Source: Thermodesulfobacteriota bacterium (GTDB lineage Bacteria; Desulfobacterota; BSN033; UBA1163). From it: a stretch of 46,275 bases of DNA. The stretch spans positions 1,683 to 47,957 of the forward strand of contig JAOAHX010000019.1 of NCBI GenBank assembly GCA_026415035.1. The letters run 5' to 3'. The stretch's first letter is position 1, and every line of letters starts with the position of its first letter. The position numbers and the translations under genes are program-made. Positions 19,472 through 27,058 of the stretch are shown in pieces. Below the pieces are notes generated by a model. That model had not been told where the DNA came from. It did no database searches and worked only from the letters and a program-made list of their open reading frames with translations.

Positions 19472-19876
19472 TTATCTCTCTTTCTGAGTGGTGATGATGC
19501 TGAAGTTCTTCGTCCCAGAGCGTCTCACCTCGTCGATCACGCCGATGAGGATCCCCACATGGGCCTCCCTGTCCGCCTTGATCTTCAGGAATTCCCTTTC
19601 CCTGTCCCGGATCTGCTCCTCGATGGCCCGCCTCAAATCCCCAAGCTCCACCCTCCGATCCATGAAGTAGATCTCCCCTCCCGAGGTGATGAAGATCGTC
19701 TTCAATGGCTCCGCCTTGACCTCCGCCGTGCTCGACTCCGGAAGCCTAATCCGTATCGCAGGCTCCTGTATCCAATGAGAAGTGAGCATGAAGAAGAGAA
19801 GCAACAGAAAGACCATGTCCACCAGGGGAGCGATGTTGATGTGGGTATGCTGATGCCTCGTCCTCTCAAACTCCAT
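19472..19876 (-). CDS. exbD: ExbD/TolR-family energy-transducing protein
   Basis: 134 residues with one N-terminal transmembrane segment (PLVDMVFLLLLFFML) carrying the conserved proton-path aspartate in NIAPLVDMVF, and a periplasmic domain. With ExbB it uses the proton motive force to energise TonB. Start chosen at ATG 19874-19876, overlapping exbB by 11 bases; an upstream frame extension would be a Gly-rich run inside exbB. Confidence 0.92.
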   Translation of the reverse strand: MEFERTRHQHTHINIAPLVDMVFLLLLFFMLTSHWIQEPAIRIRLPESSTAEVKAEPLKTIFITSGGEIYFMDRRVELGDLRRAIEEQIRDREREFLKIKADREAHVGILIGVIDEVRRSGTKNFSIITTQKER

Positions 19877-20417
19877 GGCCCCCCCGCCTCCCCTCCGCAA
19901 GAAACCGAAGCACAACCTCCTTCATCATCAGGGCGATCTCATCGGCCTCCTTCTCCAGATAGTGATGGCCGATGTGGATCGGGATGGCCACCAGAAGGCC
20001 CGCTGCCGTCGTGATCAAAGCCTCCCAGATTCCCCCCGCAAGCAGGGAAGGATTGACCTGAGGACTCTTCTCGATCACCATGAAGGCCTTGATCATCCCC
20101 GTCACCGTCCCAGTCAGACCCAACAAGGGCGCGATCGTGGCGATCAACCCAAGCCAGCTCAACCCCGTCTCGATCTTCCGCACCTGCCGGGTTCCAAGCA
20201 GGGATATCTCCTTCTCGTCAGGCACCCCCTTCAACCCCTCCAGGATAGGGGCTAAGATAGGCGGAACCTGCTTCTGAAGGTCTTGGAACGAAACCTCCAA
20301 GTCCCTAAATATCCTCCTGTATTGAAGAAATTTATTGACCCAAATCGCCACCCCCACAACCGAACAGAGAAGGATGGGATACATCAAAAGGCCACCCTTC
20401 AGAAATAGCTCCGCCAT
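19866..20417 (-). CDS. exbB: ExbB/TolQ/MotA-family proton channel protein
   Basis: About 183 residues with three membrane segments and the ExbB core GLIATIAPLLGLTGTVTGMI and LITTAAGLLVAIP. The start ATG at 20415-20417 is coupled to the tonB stop as TGATG. Together with ExbD and TonB this makes a dedicated energising complex for the receptor two genes downstream, as in many heme or siderophore loci. Confidence 0.92.
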   Translation of the reverse strand: MAELFLKGGLLMYPILLCSVVGVAIWVNKFLQYRRIFRDLEVSFQDLQKQVPPILAPILEGLKGVPDEKEISLLGTRQVRKIETGLSWLGLIATIAPLLGLTGTVTGMIKAFMVIEKSPQVNPSLLAGGIWEALITTAAGLLVAIPIHIGHHYLEKEADEIALMMKEVVLRFLAEGRRGGHGV

Positions 20418-21250
20418 CAATCCCCCCGCAACTGAAACCGAATGGGCAAAAGGGCCCGACAGGCCACCGGCTTGCCATCCCGATAAGCCGGAAGAAATGT
20501 CGATTTTTGAACCGCCTCCAAAGCCGCCTCCGTAAACCCATAACCCCCGTTCTCCACCACCTCCACCGACACCAAAGCCCCCCTCTCGTCTATCGTCAAC
20601 CTCAACAAGACCCGACCCTCCTTGCCCATCCTCCGGGCCATCACCGGATAGACCGGCATCACCCTCTTTAAGAACCTCGGCCCATCCCTGGCCCCAAACT
20701 CCAAATCCTGAGGGACCGGAGGTCCCACCTCTTTGACCACGGAGACAGGCTCAGGCGATTCCGCCTTGGGCATTGGATCGGCCTTCGGTGGAGGAGAGGC
20801 CTTTTCAGATACCACGGCCTCCCTGGAAGGGGCCACGGAAACAGTGACCGCAACAGAAGGGACTTCCACCACTTGCGGGACAGGGTCCCGTAGAGGATGA
20901 TCCACCTTCTCGACGACCGGCCTCTCTTCGACCTTCCTGACCTCCTCAGGCCTGGGCTCCTCCTTCTTCTCTATAGTTTCCCGAACCTCCTCCTTCACCC
21001 CCAAAGGAATTTTGTAAGGCTCGATCACTTTCTGCTCAATCCTCCTCTCAACCACCCGTTGAGGTTGGATGACCCTCTTTTCCTCGGTCAGGATGTAGAG
21101 GTCCAGCTCCTCGTAACGCTCCACCAGAACCACCGAAACAGGGAGCAACATCACCAGACCGTGGAGGATGAGGGAGACGACCAGTCCGGCCCTCCTTTTT
21201 CCCACAACCTCCCCGTAAATCTTTTTACCCCAAAGGATCGCCCGACCCAT
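20417..21250 (-). CDS. tonB: TonB energy transducer
   Basis: 277 residues: one N-terminal membrane anchor (LVVSLILHGLVMLLPVSVVLV), a long Pro/Glu/Lys/Val-rich periplasmic spacer (about 60-185), and a C-terminal TonB domain (about 195-277) with PVYPVMARRMGKEGRVLLRLTI and ALEAVQKSTFLPAYRDGKPV. It links the proton channel to outer-membrane receptors. The proposed ATG at 21248-21250 has no clear Shine-Dalgarno; a T-rich tract and hairpin lie directly before it, so translation or start choice may be unusual. Confidence 0.9.
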   Translation of the reverse strand: MGRAILWGKKIYGEVVGKRRAGLVVSLILHGLVMLLPVSVVLVERYEELDLYILTEEKRVIQPQRVVERRIEQKVIEPYKIPLGVKEEVRETIEKKEEPRPEEVRKVEERPVVEKVDHPLRDPVPQVVEVPSVAVTVSVAPSREAVVSEKASPPPKADPMPKAESPEPVSVVKEVGPPVPQDLEFGARDGPRFLKRVMPVYPVMARRMGKEGRVLLRLTIDERGALVSVEVVENGGYGFTEAALEAVQKSTFLPAYRDGKPVACRALLPIRFQLRGD

Positions 21251-21261
21251 GAAAAAGGAAA

Positions 21262-21303
21262 AGCCACGAAACCTTTCCCTTCTGGGAATCTGCCTTCGTG
21301 GCT
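21262..21303 (-). promoter_or_regulatory. Leader hairpin of the tonB operon (copy B of the AGCCAC hairpin)
   Basis: On the minus strand AGCCACGAA pairs perfectly with TTCGTGGCT around an inner TTCCC-AGAA-GGGAA hairpin, followed by TTTTCCTTTTTC and then the tonB ATG. It lies downstream of a good promoter, so it is in the transcript leader and could act as an attenuator or block translation. It resembles copy A at 6012-6066 in arms, inner stem-loop and T-tract. A dispersed repeat origin is also possible. Confidence 0.55.
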
Positions 21304-21344
21304 TGAATAGGATGAACCCTCTAATGACGACCTGATTGGACCTT

Positions 21345-21373
21345 TAATAAAAGATCGTTTCCATCCTTGTCAA
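21345..21373 (-). promoter_or_regulatory. Predicted sigma-70 promoter of the tonB operon
   Basis: Minus-strand TTGACA (21368-21373) is separated by 17 bases from TTATTA (21345-21350). It sits about 95 bases upstream of tonB, in the stretch between fmdE and tonB, and would start the long uptake operon. The leader then contains hairpin copy B. Confidence 0.6.
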
Positions 21374-21486
21374 GACCAAAAAAGAGGAAAAATTTCTGGG
21401 ACCATGATCTTCGAATTTTTCGAAACTTGAAAAGAGCTTTACGGAGTAGGATGGAGGGCGGGGATAACACCTCCATCGTCGAAAGA

Positions 21487-21655
21487 TTATCGTCCCAAGA
21501 TCATACCCATCAAGACAGCCATGGGGCTCACTTTCTCCCTTAAATATTTCGCTGAAACCCCAGATCCGAAAAACATCGCATTCCCTGGGGACTTCCCACC
21601 AGTGATCTTTAAAACAGTTTGAAGGGCGTCCGCAGAAGGGGCGCCAGGGGAGGAT
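21487..21655 (-). pseudogene. Protein-like remnant between fmdE and tonB
   Basis: Just after fmdE, in a different minus-strand frame, about 56 codons read as convincing protein ending in TAA at 21487: SADALQTVLKITGGKSPGNA, then GSGVSAKYLREKVSPMA. There is no usable start codon or ribosome site near its beginning, and upstream the frame lies inside fmdE. It looks like the C-terminal end of a deleted gene. The DALQ and TGGK segments recall the FmdE core motif, so it might be a decayed paralog; I cannot name the family. The remaining sequence up to the promoter is AT-rich with no gene. Confidence 0.4.
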
Positions 21656-21656
21656 C

Positions 21657-22268
21657 CTATCGCTGATCGAGAAGATCGAAGCAGGGGATGCAGTAGACCT
21701 TCTCGTAGAGCCGCCGGGTGCGGGTCTCCATCACCGGTTCCTTGCAGGATTGGCAGATCAGGCTGGGCACCATCCTCGCCTTTCTCGGAGCCGGCTCCTT
21801 TGGTTGCTTCATCTCGAAGAGTTCGGAGGGATCCGACGCCATAATCCGGTTGGTCAGCTCTTCCCGAAGGGTGCGCCAGGTCTTCTCCTCCTCTTCGGTG
21901 AGCCCCTCCTCCTGGACCTTTCGATTCAGTCGCCAGAGGGTTTGTCCGGTCGCTCCGAAGACCTCCGGTCGGGTGACCAGGCGGATCGCTTGGCCGTCCC
22001 TGCGCCGATAGAAGGTAAAGGCATTCTTTCCGTAATCTTTGTGAATCAGGTTTCCTTTTCCGAAGGTGCAGCCGGTCAAAAATTGAATGGCATCCACCGC
22101 GCACATGTCGGTTTCGACCACGGCCACGACCTCCTCATCCGTGGCCTTCCCAATCTCCCTTAAAGCCACTTCTGAAGCCCTTATCCCAATGGCCAAACCC
22201 GGACAGGAGTGACCGTGAAACGCTATGGCTTTCTTAATCATCTCTGCATCGGTGCGATAGGAACCCAT
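21657..22268 (-). CDS. fmdE: FmdE-family protein with C-terminal zinc ribbon
   Basis: About 203 residues. The FmdE core is clear: FHGHSCPGLAIGIRAS near residue 20, then DMCAVDAIQFLTGCTFGKGN and DYGKNAFTFY. A C-terminal zinc ribbon follows (CQSC near 171, CIPC near 194). FmdE was first noted in methanogen formylmethanofuran dehydrogenase operons; its biochemical role is unsettled and many bacteria that lack that pathway have it. Start at ATG 22266-22268 behind GGAG. It lies upstream of the tonB promoter, so it may be transcribed separately, though its location suggests a link to metal or molybdenum handling. Confidence 0.85.
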   Translation of the reverse strand: MGSYRTDAEMIKKAIAFHGHSCPGLAIGIRASEVALREIGKATDEEVVAVVETDMCAVDAIQFLTGCTFGKGNLIHKDYGKNAFTFYRRRDGQAIRLVTRPEVFGATGQTLWRLNRKVQEEGLTEEEEKTWRTLREELTNRIMASDPSELFEMKQPKEPAPRKARMVPSLICQSCKEPVMETRTRRLYEKVYCIPCFDLLDQR

Positions 22269-22329
22269 ACTCTCTCCTTCCATCCCGAGTCGCCCTCCGC
22301 CTGGAATCTTTCCCTCCCTGCTTCGGAAC

Positions 22330-22569
22330 TCATCGCCGTAAATAGGGGCTTTTCCTTCTCCCCCTTGGAGGAATCTTCATCTCCTCGCTTTGGGCTGCGA
22401 GGGCCTTTCGAATCACCCGAACGGCCCGAAGGACAAAGGGATGGGAAAATCCCCGTTGCTCGGAGAACATCAGGTCCAAAAGACTCGATTCCGAAGCCAA
22501 GCCCCCCGCTCGAAGAGCCCAAGCCGTTAGAGGTATTCTATAGTGGAGATCCGGTGCTTTCCGATTCAT
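22330..22569 (-). CDS. Possible small protein upstream of fmdE (weak)
   Basis: A 79-codon minus-strand frame in an otherwise empty 400-bp stretch (22269-22672). Its composition is plausible for a protein (SSLLDLMFSEQRGFSHPFV), but the only Shine-Dalgarno-like bases touch the ATG, no family is recognisable, and the C-terminus is a basic run. It may be chance. I see nothing else in this stretch except the promoter for the plus-strand gene. Confidence 0.2.
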   Translation of the reverse strand: MNRKAPDLHYRIPLTAWALRAGGLASESSLLDLMFSEQRGFSHPFVLRAVRVIRKALAAQSEEMKIPPRGRRKSPYLRR

Positions 22570-22610
22570 CTTCCGAAATGGCGGTTTTTTTCAAACCTGC
22601 TTTGCGGCTA

Positions 22611-22639
22611 TCCAATTTTAATGAGAAATCTTTTATAAT
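22611..22639 (+). promoter_or_regulatory. Possible promoter of the small plus-strand gene
   Basis: A perfect TATAAT (22634-22639) lies 33 bases before the start codon of the gene at 22673. The -35 region at 22611-22616 (TCCAAT) is poor. The surrounding AT-rich patch contrasts with the GC-rich neighbourhood. Confidence 0.4.
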
Positions 22640-22672
22640 TTCAATTGTAAAACCCCCTTCGAAGGACCCCCC

Positions 22673-22891
22673 ATGATTCGAGAAGAAGAACTTGCCAAAG
22701 AAGGATGGGAGAAACGGTTTACCATGGAGGAGCCGCGCATCTCCGAGATGGCCGCCCAGTACGAGGAACTCGGCTTCGAGGTGCTTGTCGAACCCCTCGA
22801 TCTCGCCTCAGAGGGCTGCACCAGCTGTTTCACCGGAGACCTCAGTCGCTATAAGACCCTCTATACGCGTGTTCGGAGAGAGAAACCTTAG
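22673..22891 (+). CDS. Small conserved-looking protein with a CxxC motif
   Basis: 72 residues, the only well-supported plus-strand gene in the window. AAGGA lies six bases before the ATG and a TATAAT box lies upstream. The sequence reads like a compact folded protein: MEEPRISEMAAQYEELGFEV, then EPLDLASEGCTSCFTGDL, with Cys53 and Cys56 forming CTSC. I do not recognise the family. Its stop overlaps the stop of the TorD-like gene on the other strand by a few bases. Its divergent position beside fmdE and convergent position beside the arrAB chaperone leave the function open. Confidence 0.6.
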   Translation: MIREEELAKEGWEKRFTMEEPRISEMAAQYEELGFEVLVEPLDLASEGCTSCFTGDLSRYKTLYTRVRREKP

Positions 22892-23514
22892 ATATCGACC
22901 CGAGAGACAAATGTGGTAAGGCAGTTCGAAAGGGCAACATAGAAAGGATGGTCCGTGGACTCCTTGATTTTCTCGCAAAAGATCGGGACCCATGGGTTGA
23001 GAAGCTTTTTGAAAAACCTTTCCCTCGTCTCCCGGAAGGCGTTCGCCTTCTCCCGTTCTGAATCCTCCCTGGCCTCGGCTTCCTTGTAAAGCAGGTAGTA
23101 CATGAACTCCAGTTCGATGGCGATATGGTCCGGAGGCTCCTTAAGTCCCTCCTCCAAGACCAATCCGGCCTCTTCGTATTGGCGGAGCACCTCGAGGGTC
23201 GAATCCCCCATCAACCTCCTCTCCCCGTCGAGGTAGACGGAGCCATAGGGGGGCGCTTTCAGCTCGTAGGGACCGACGAAGAGCCTGGCGTATTCGACCC
23301 TCAATTCCTCTTCGCTCGTCTCGAGAAGGGATCGTTCCATCTCCGAAACAAAAGGGACCGCCTCGTTACAGATCTCGCTAAGAACGGTGGCCAAATTTTT
23401 AAAGAGCCCCTCCTGAAGAAACCACTCCCTTCGAGGAAGACAAAAACAGGCCGAAAATAACCGGTAGGCCTCCCCTTGAAGTTTTTCTTTGGAAGGAGGT
23501 CGAAGTTCTTCCAT
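22888..23514 (-). CDS. TorD/DmsD-family molybdoenzyme chaperone (ArrD-like)
   Basis: 208 residues, all-helical pattern with the TorD signatures EYARLFVGPYELKAPPYGSVYLDGERRLMG and PPDHIAIELEFMYYLL. These chaperones bind the Tat signal of a molybdenum enzyme and help cofactor insertion before export. It is the third gene after arrA and arrB, so its client is almost surely the catalytic subunit at 24438-26978. GGAG lies 7 bases before the ATG. Confidence 0.9.
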   Translation of the reverse strand: MEELRPPSKEKLQGEAYRLFSACFCLPRREWFLQEGLFKNLATVLSEICNEAVPFVSEMERSLLETSEEELRVEYARLFVGPYELKAPPYGSVYLDGERRLMGDSTLEVLRQYEEAGLVLEEGLKEPPDHIAIELEFMYYLLYKEAEAREDSEREKANAFRETRERFFKKLLNPWVPIFCEKIKESTDHPFYVALSNCLTTFVSRVDI

Positions 23515-23568
23515 CCCCCTGCTCCATCTATTAAACCCCTTGGCCCCAATAGGGGTCGAAAAAAGTAT

Positions 23569-23604
23569 GGGGACGGCCCCTTCTGCTTCGGAGGGACTGT
23601 CCCC
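23569..23604. repeat. REP-like palindrome between arrB and the chaperone gene
   Basis: GGGGAC at 23569-23574 pairs with GTCCCC at 23599-23604, with further pairing inside (GCCCCTT with GAGGG) around a short loop. On the minus strand the stem is followed by ATACTTTTTTCG, so it may also work as a weak terminator or mRNA-stability element. A second small inverted repeat (ACCCC..GGGGT, about 23535-23556) lies beside it. Confidence 0.5.
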
Positions 23605-23619
23605 GTTTAGATCAAAGGA

Positions 23620-24417
23620 TCAGCCCTTCTTTGCCTCGGCCTGGTAACTCCGGATGTAATAGACATTGGGCCGGGTGCCCTTCTCTCCCGGCTTAAGAAA
23701 CTCGCCCTTGTTGTTCTTCATCTGCCTGGCCTTATACTTCTTGAGCAGCTGGCTTACCTCGCTATTCGGGTCGGCAGCATCTCCGAAGATCCTCGCCCGC
23801 GCCGGACAGGCCTCGACGCAATAGGGCAGTTCACCGTGGATCACCCGGTGTTCACAAAAGATGCACTTTTCGACGACATTGGCCCTTCTCACGCTCGCAT
23901 AATCCGAATGCTTGTAAAGGGTCCGGTGGGGAGGGAGGTCTCCGGCCTTCTTGGCCACCTCTGCGCCCGAAGCGGTCAATCCCTTAAAGGCCTCCGTCGT
24001 ATCCCGATAGAACCCGTGGGGTTCCCCATCGTTATAGCTGATGACGCTGTAGGCCGCTTTCGCCTTGTCGACATCCTCGACGCTGTAAGGGCAGTTCTGC
24101 TGGCAGAGCCGGCATCCGATACACCTCTCCTGGTTGTGCATGGTGATCCCGTTGTCGTGTTTATGCATGGCCTTGGGGCTGACCGGGCAGACCTTCACGC
24201 AGGGAGCGTCGGTGCAATGGTTACAGAGGACGGGGTAAATGGTATATTTGACATTGGGGAACGCCCCCTCGACCTTCGTGATGAAATCGGCCCAATTGAA
24301 GGTCTGTCCCTTCGCCTTGTCCGGCGTATTGTTCTCGGTTTTGCAGGCCAGGGCGCAGGCGCCGCAACCGACACATTTCAACAGATCTATGACCATCGCA
24401 TATTGCTTCTTTGCCAT
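23620..24417 (-). CDS. arrB: Four-cluster ferredoxin-like subunit of a molybdoenzyme (ArrB/PsrB/TtrB type)
   Basis: 265 residues with four cysteine groups for four [4Fe-4S] clusters: CVGCGACALAC near residue 15, CNHCTDAPCVKVCP, CIGCRLCQQNCP and CIFCEHRVIHGELPYCVEACP. No signal peptide, as expected for a subunit exported with its Tat-carrying partner. It would pass electrons to or from the molybdopterin subunit. The start MAKKQYAMVIDLLKCVGC is typical. It lies 20 bases downstream of arrA. Confidence 0.85.
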   Translation of the reverse strand: MAKKQYAMVIDLLKCVGCGACALACKTENNTPDKAKGQTFNWADFITKVEGAFPNVKYTIYPVLCNHCTDAPCVKVCPVSPKAMHKHDNGITMHNQERCIGCRLCQQNCPYSVEDVDKAKAAYSVISYNDGEPHGFYRDTTEAFKGLTASGAEVAKKAGDLPPHRTLYKHSDYASVRRANVVEKCIFCEHRVIHGELPYCVEACPARARIFGDAADPNSEVSQLLKKYKARQMKNNKGEFLKPGEKGTRPNVYYIRSYQAEAKKG

Positions 24418-24437
24418 CCCTCATTCCCTCCTTTCTC

Positions 24438-26978
24438 TCAGACTTTCTCGATTCTCACGCCGGTGAAGCCGCCGTTTCGGGCCGTCGATCCACTCAAGAA
24501 GTCATAATCATCCGGCATGATCTCGTTGAAGTTCGCCCCACGCGGCTCGAATTTCGAGAGATTCTTCGTTCCGATCCGGCCATAACACCAGTGTCCCTGG
24601 CCGAAGCATTTGGCCACCGTTCCAGGTCGCACGCCCTCCCATAGGCGGGCCCGAACCACCAGGCTTCCGACTACCGAGGTCACCTTCACCCGATCCCCGT
24701 CCTTGATCCCCAACCGTTTGGCATCCGCAGGGTTGATCTGGAGGACGTCTTCATAATTGAGGTCGCCCGGGTCGCACTGCTTGAAGGCGTAATACCAGGG
24801 AGCGTTGGCGCTCCGGCCTTCCCGGTTGAGCCTGGACTTCATGTCGATGAGATCAAAGGGATACTGGCTCCGGTCGCCGTGCCTCCTGGGGGATTCATAG
24901 TGGGGCACGAAGGCCTTTTCACCCCTGGCCTCATAAAGGGTGGCCTCGAGCACGCCGTCGATCGTCGTCTTGTTCTTCTCGGCATGTTCGGCCAAGGCCT
25001 TCTTGAGGGTCTCGCTATAGAACTCGAACTTCTTCGTCACCGTCGGGAAATTCCCCCACTTTTTGCGGAATTCATACCGTGGGGAATTGACCACACCCTT
25101 CTTCCTGAAATCCTCCCATCCCTCGGGCCGATCGCCCTTATAATCCTTGTTCTGGGCCGGATCCCAAGCCCTCCGGCTCCGGATCTTGGTGGCGTAGAGG
25201 GCGAACTCCTCGGCGTTGGTGGGGTTCTTTCCCGTTTCCGGGTCCTTGTATTCATTGTAGAGCCAGTCGTAAACGTTTGGGAAACCCTTCGCCTTCAGCT
25301 TCTCCGCCAGCAGCCAGACGATTTCGGTCTCGGCCCCCTTCACGTCGAACATCCTTTTAATGACGGGCTGGTGGATGGAGATGTGGCCATACATATTCCC
25401 CTGGTTCCGGGAGATCGCCCACTCTTCCGAATGGTGAAGGGCAGCGGGAAGGACGATGTCCGCGAACTGGGTCATCTCGGAGACGATGGGCACGATATGG
25501 ACGAAGAAGGGGATCTTCGCCATGGCCTGATCCCATCGTTTGGCATCCGTTGCTGAAAAATTGAAGTTGTTGAAGTAGCCGATCGCTACTTTGATGTCGT
25601 AGGGGTCGTTGGCGAGGATGGCGTTCGGGACGTTATTCGTGGACACGCCGCTTCCGGGCCTGCCGGAGGCGAGATTGGGGAATTTTAGATAGCCCCGCTG
25701 ATCGATCTTCTTCTGCTTGACCCCGGCCTTCGCGATCTCGTCCTGGTATTTCTCGAAACCGGGGTAGCTGCTGCTCGGGGCGCTGACGCTCGTCACCACG
25801 CCCCCTTCGCTGTCGGTCGCTCCCACGAGCCCGTTGAGGGCGTGCATGGCCAGGGCGGCATAGGTCCCCCGGGGCATCATGGTGGGCCCGTACCAGACCG
25901 CGCAGTGAGGAGCGGCCTGGGCAAACCCCTTGGCCACCCGGACGATCTGTTCCTTCGCAATTCCCGTGACGCCGGCCGCCCATTCGGGAGTTCTATCTTT
26001 CAACTCGATATTCCACCATTTGACGAGGCCAAAGGTATGTTTCTCGGCAAAGCTCGCCTCGTCCACCGTCTGCCCGGCCTTGAAGAGGTTCTTCCCGTCC
26101 TTGAAATCGCCCACGAACTCTCTGTTCCACAATCCCTCGGTCAGGATCACATGGGCCATGGCCGTGGCCAGGGCACCATCCTCCCCGGGCTTGATGGGAA
26201 GCCATTCATGGGCCTTGGCCGCGGTAGTGTTCAGCCGCGGGTCGACCACAACGACGGTGCCCTCCTCCAAGAGGCGATTCAACTGGAGGGTGGTGATGGG
26301 GATGTTCCGATTGGAGGAGACCGGATCGCAGCCCCAAACGATAAGGTACTTCATCTTCTCGAGATCGTAGATACAGTAACCCCAGTACCCCTCGGTGAAG
26401 AAACGCCCCATCTTCTCCACCTCCGCACAGAGGGCGCTGTGGGAGATGTTGTTGGGCGAGCCGATCATCTTGGTGAGGTGGTCGTAGAGGATGGTGTTGT
26501 GGTCCGAATAGCGGCCCCGCATCAGGAGGTATTTGTGGGGTTCATTGTTCTTTCGAAGTTCAATGATCTTATCCGCGATGATGTCCATCGCCTCGTCCCA
26601 GGAGATGGGAACGAACTTCGGGTCGATCCCCCTCCCCTTTTGAGGGTTCGTCCGCTTCATAGGAACCTTGATCCGGTCTGGATCGTAAATCTGCTGAAGG
26701 ATCAAGTGACCTTTGACACAACAGTATCCGTTATTGGCTTTGCTGAGGGGGTTGCCGCGCACCTTGACGGCCCGACCCTGCTGGACGAAGATGACGATCG
26801 GACACCATTGGGTGCACCCTTGACAGGTCGAGGCGACCCACTCTCCCGGTTCGGTCCCTCCGGTCCCAACCCTCTGATCCTTGCCATTTGCAAAGGCATT
26901 CAAGGTCAAACCATTGAAAGCAATGGTCGCCCCCGCCACCATCCCCACCTTCAGAAAATCACGTCTTCTGATCTCCAT
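24438..26978 (-). CDS. arrA: Molybdopterin oxidoreductase catalytic subunit, probable respiratory arsenate reductase
   Basis: About 846 residues with a Tat signal (RRRDFLKVG). An N-terminal [4Fe-4S] motif is present (Cys52, 55, 59, 87), and the molybdenum ligand is probably Cys184 in NISHSALCAEVEK, as in the ArrA/PsrA/TtrA group. Specific ArrA-like segments are PKFVPISWDEA (120-130), RGRY (154-157), EFVGDF (287-292) and ELKDRTPEW (325-333); these are regions widely used to recognise arrA, and RGRY favours ArrA over the related ArxA. Start at ATG 26976-26978 behind AGGAGG. With arrB and a TorD chaperone it forms an arrABD-like set. Polysulfide or tetrathionate reductase remains possible; arsenic genes are not otherwise visible. 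Confidence 0.75.
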   Translation of the reverse strand: MEIRRRDFLKVGMVAGATIAFNGLTLNAFANGKDQRVGTGGTEPGEWVASTCQGCTQWCPIVIFVQQGRAVKVRGNPLSKANNGYCCVKGHLILQQIYDPDRIKVPMKRTNPQKGRGIDPKFVPISWDEAMDIIADKIIELRKNNEPHKYLLMRGRYSDHNTILYDHLTKMIGSPNNISHSALCAEVEKMGRFFTEGYWGYCIYDLEKMKYLIVWGCDPVSSNRNIPITTLQLNRLLEEGTVVVVDPRLNTTAAKAHEWLPIKPGEDGALATAMAHVILTEGLWNREFVGDFKDGKNLFKAGQTVDEASFAEKHTFGLVKWWNIELKDRTPEWAAGVTGIAKEQIVRVAKGFAQAAPHCAVWYGPTMMPRGTYAALAMHALNGLVGATDSEGGVVTSVSAPSSSYPGFEKYQDEIAKAGVKQKKIDQRGYLKFPNLASGRPGSGVSTNNVPNAILANDPYDIKVAIGYFNNFNFSATDAKRWDQAMAKIPFFVHIVPIVSEMTQFADIVLPAALHHSEEWAISRNQGNMYGHISIHQPVIKRMFDVKGAETEIVWLLAEKLKAKGFPNVYDWLYNEYKDPETGKNPTNAEEFALYATKIRSRRAWDPAQNKDYKGDRPEGWEDFRKKGVVNSPRYEFRKKWGNFPTVTKKFEFYSETLKKALAEHAEKNKTTIDGVLEATLYEARGEKAFVPHYESPRRHGDRSQYPFDLIDMKSRLNREGRSANAPWYYAFKQCDPGDLNYEDVLQINPADAKRLGIKDGDRVKVTSVVGSLVVRARLWEGVRPGTVAKCFGQGHWCYGRIGTKNLSKFEPRGANFNEIMPDDYDFLSGSTARNGGFTGVRIEKV

Positions 26979-26993
26979 GTGGACCTCCTTTCC

Positions 26994-27033
26994 CCTAAAT
27001 AAAAAGGGAAACATAGATCGATCTATGTTCCCC
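26994..27033 (-). terminator. Perfect palindrome with T-tract in front of arrA
   Basis: A perfect 20-bp palindrome, AACATAGATCGATCTATGTT, lies at 27010-27029, with extra GGG/CCC pairing outside. On the minus strand it is followed by TTTTTATTT, giving intrinsic-terminator form. It could end the nrfD-side transcript, act as an attenuator of arrAB, or serve as a repressor operator. Confidence 0.55.
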
Positions 27034-27058
27034 CCTTTGAAATTTAACTCTTCGCATA

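Noticed and set aside
21487-22104. A full 205-residue gene overlapping fmdE
   Set aside because: Most of it lies in an alternative frame of fmdE with low-complexity, Arg/Gly/Pro-rich content; only the last 56 codons look like protein, so it was reported as a remnant.
25842-27002. Long plus-strand open frames opposite arrA and cusA (for example 25842-27002 and 31865-33373)
   Set aside because: They mirror the codon structure of the well-supported minus-strand genes, have odd composition and match no family.
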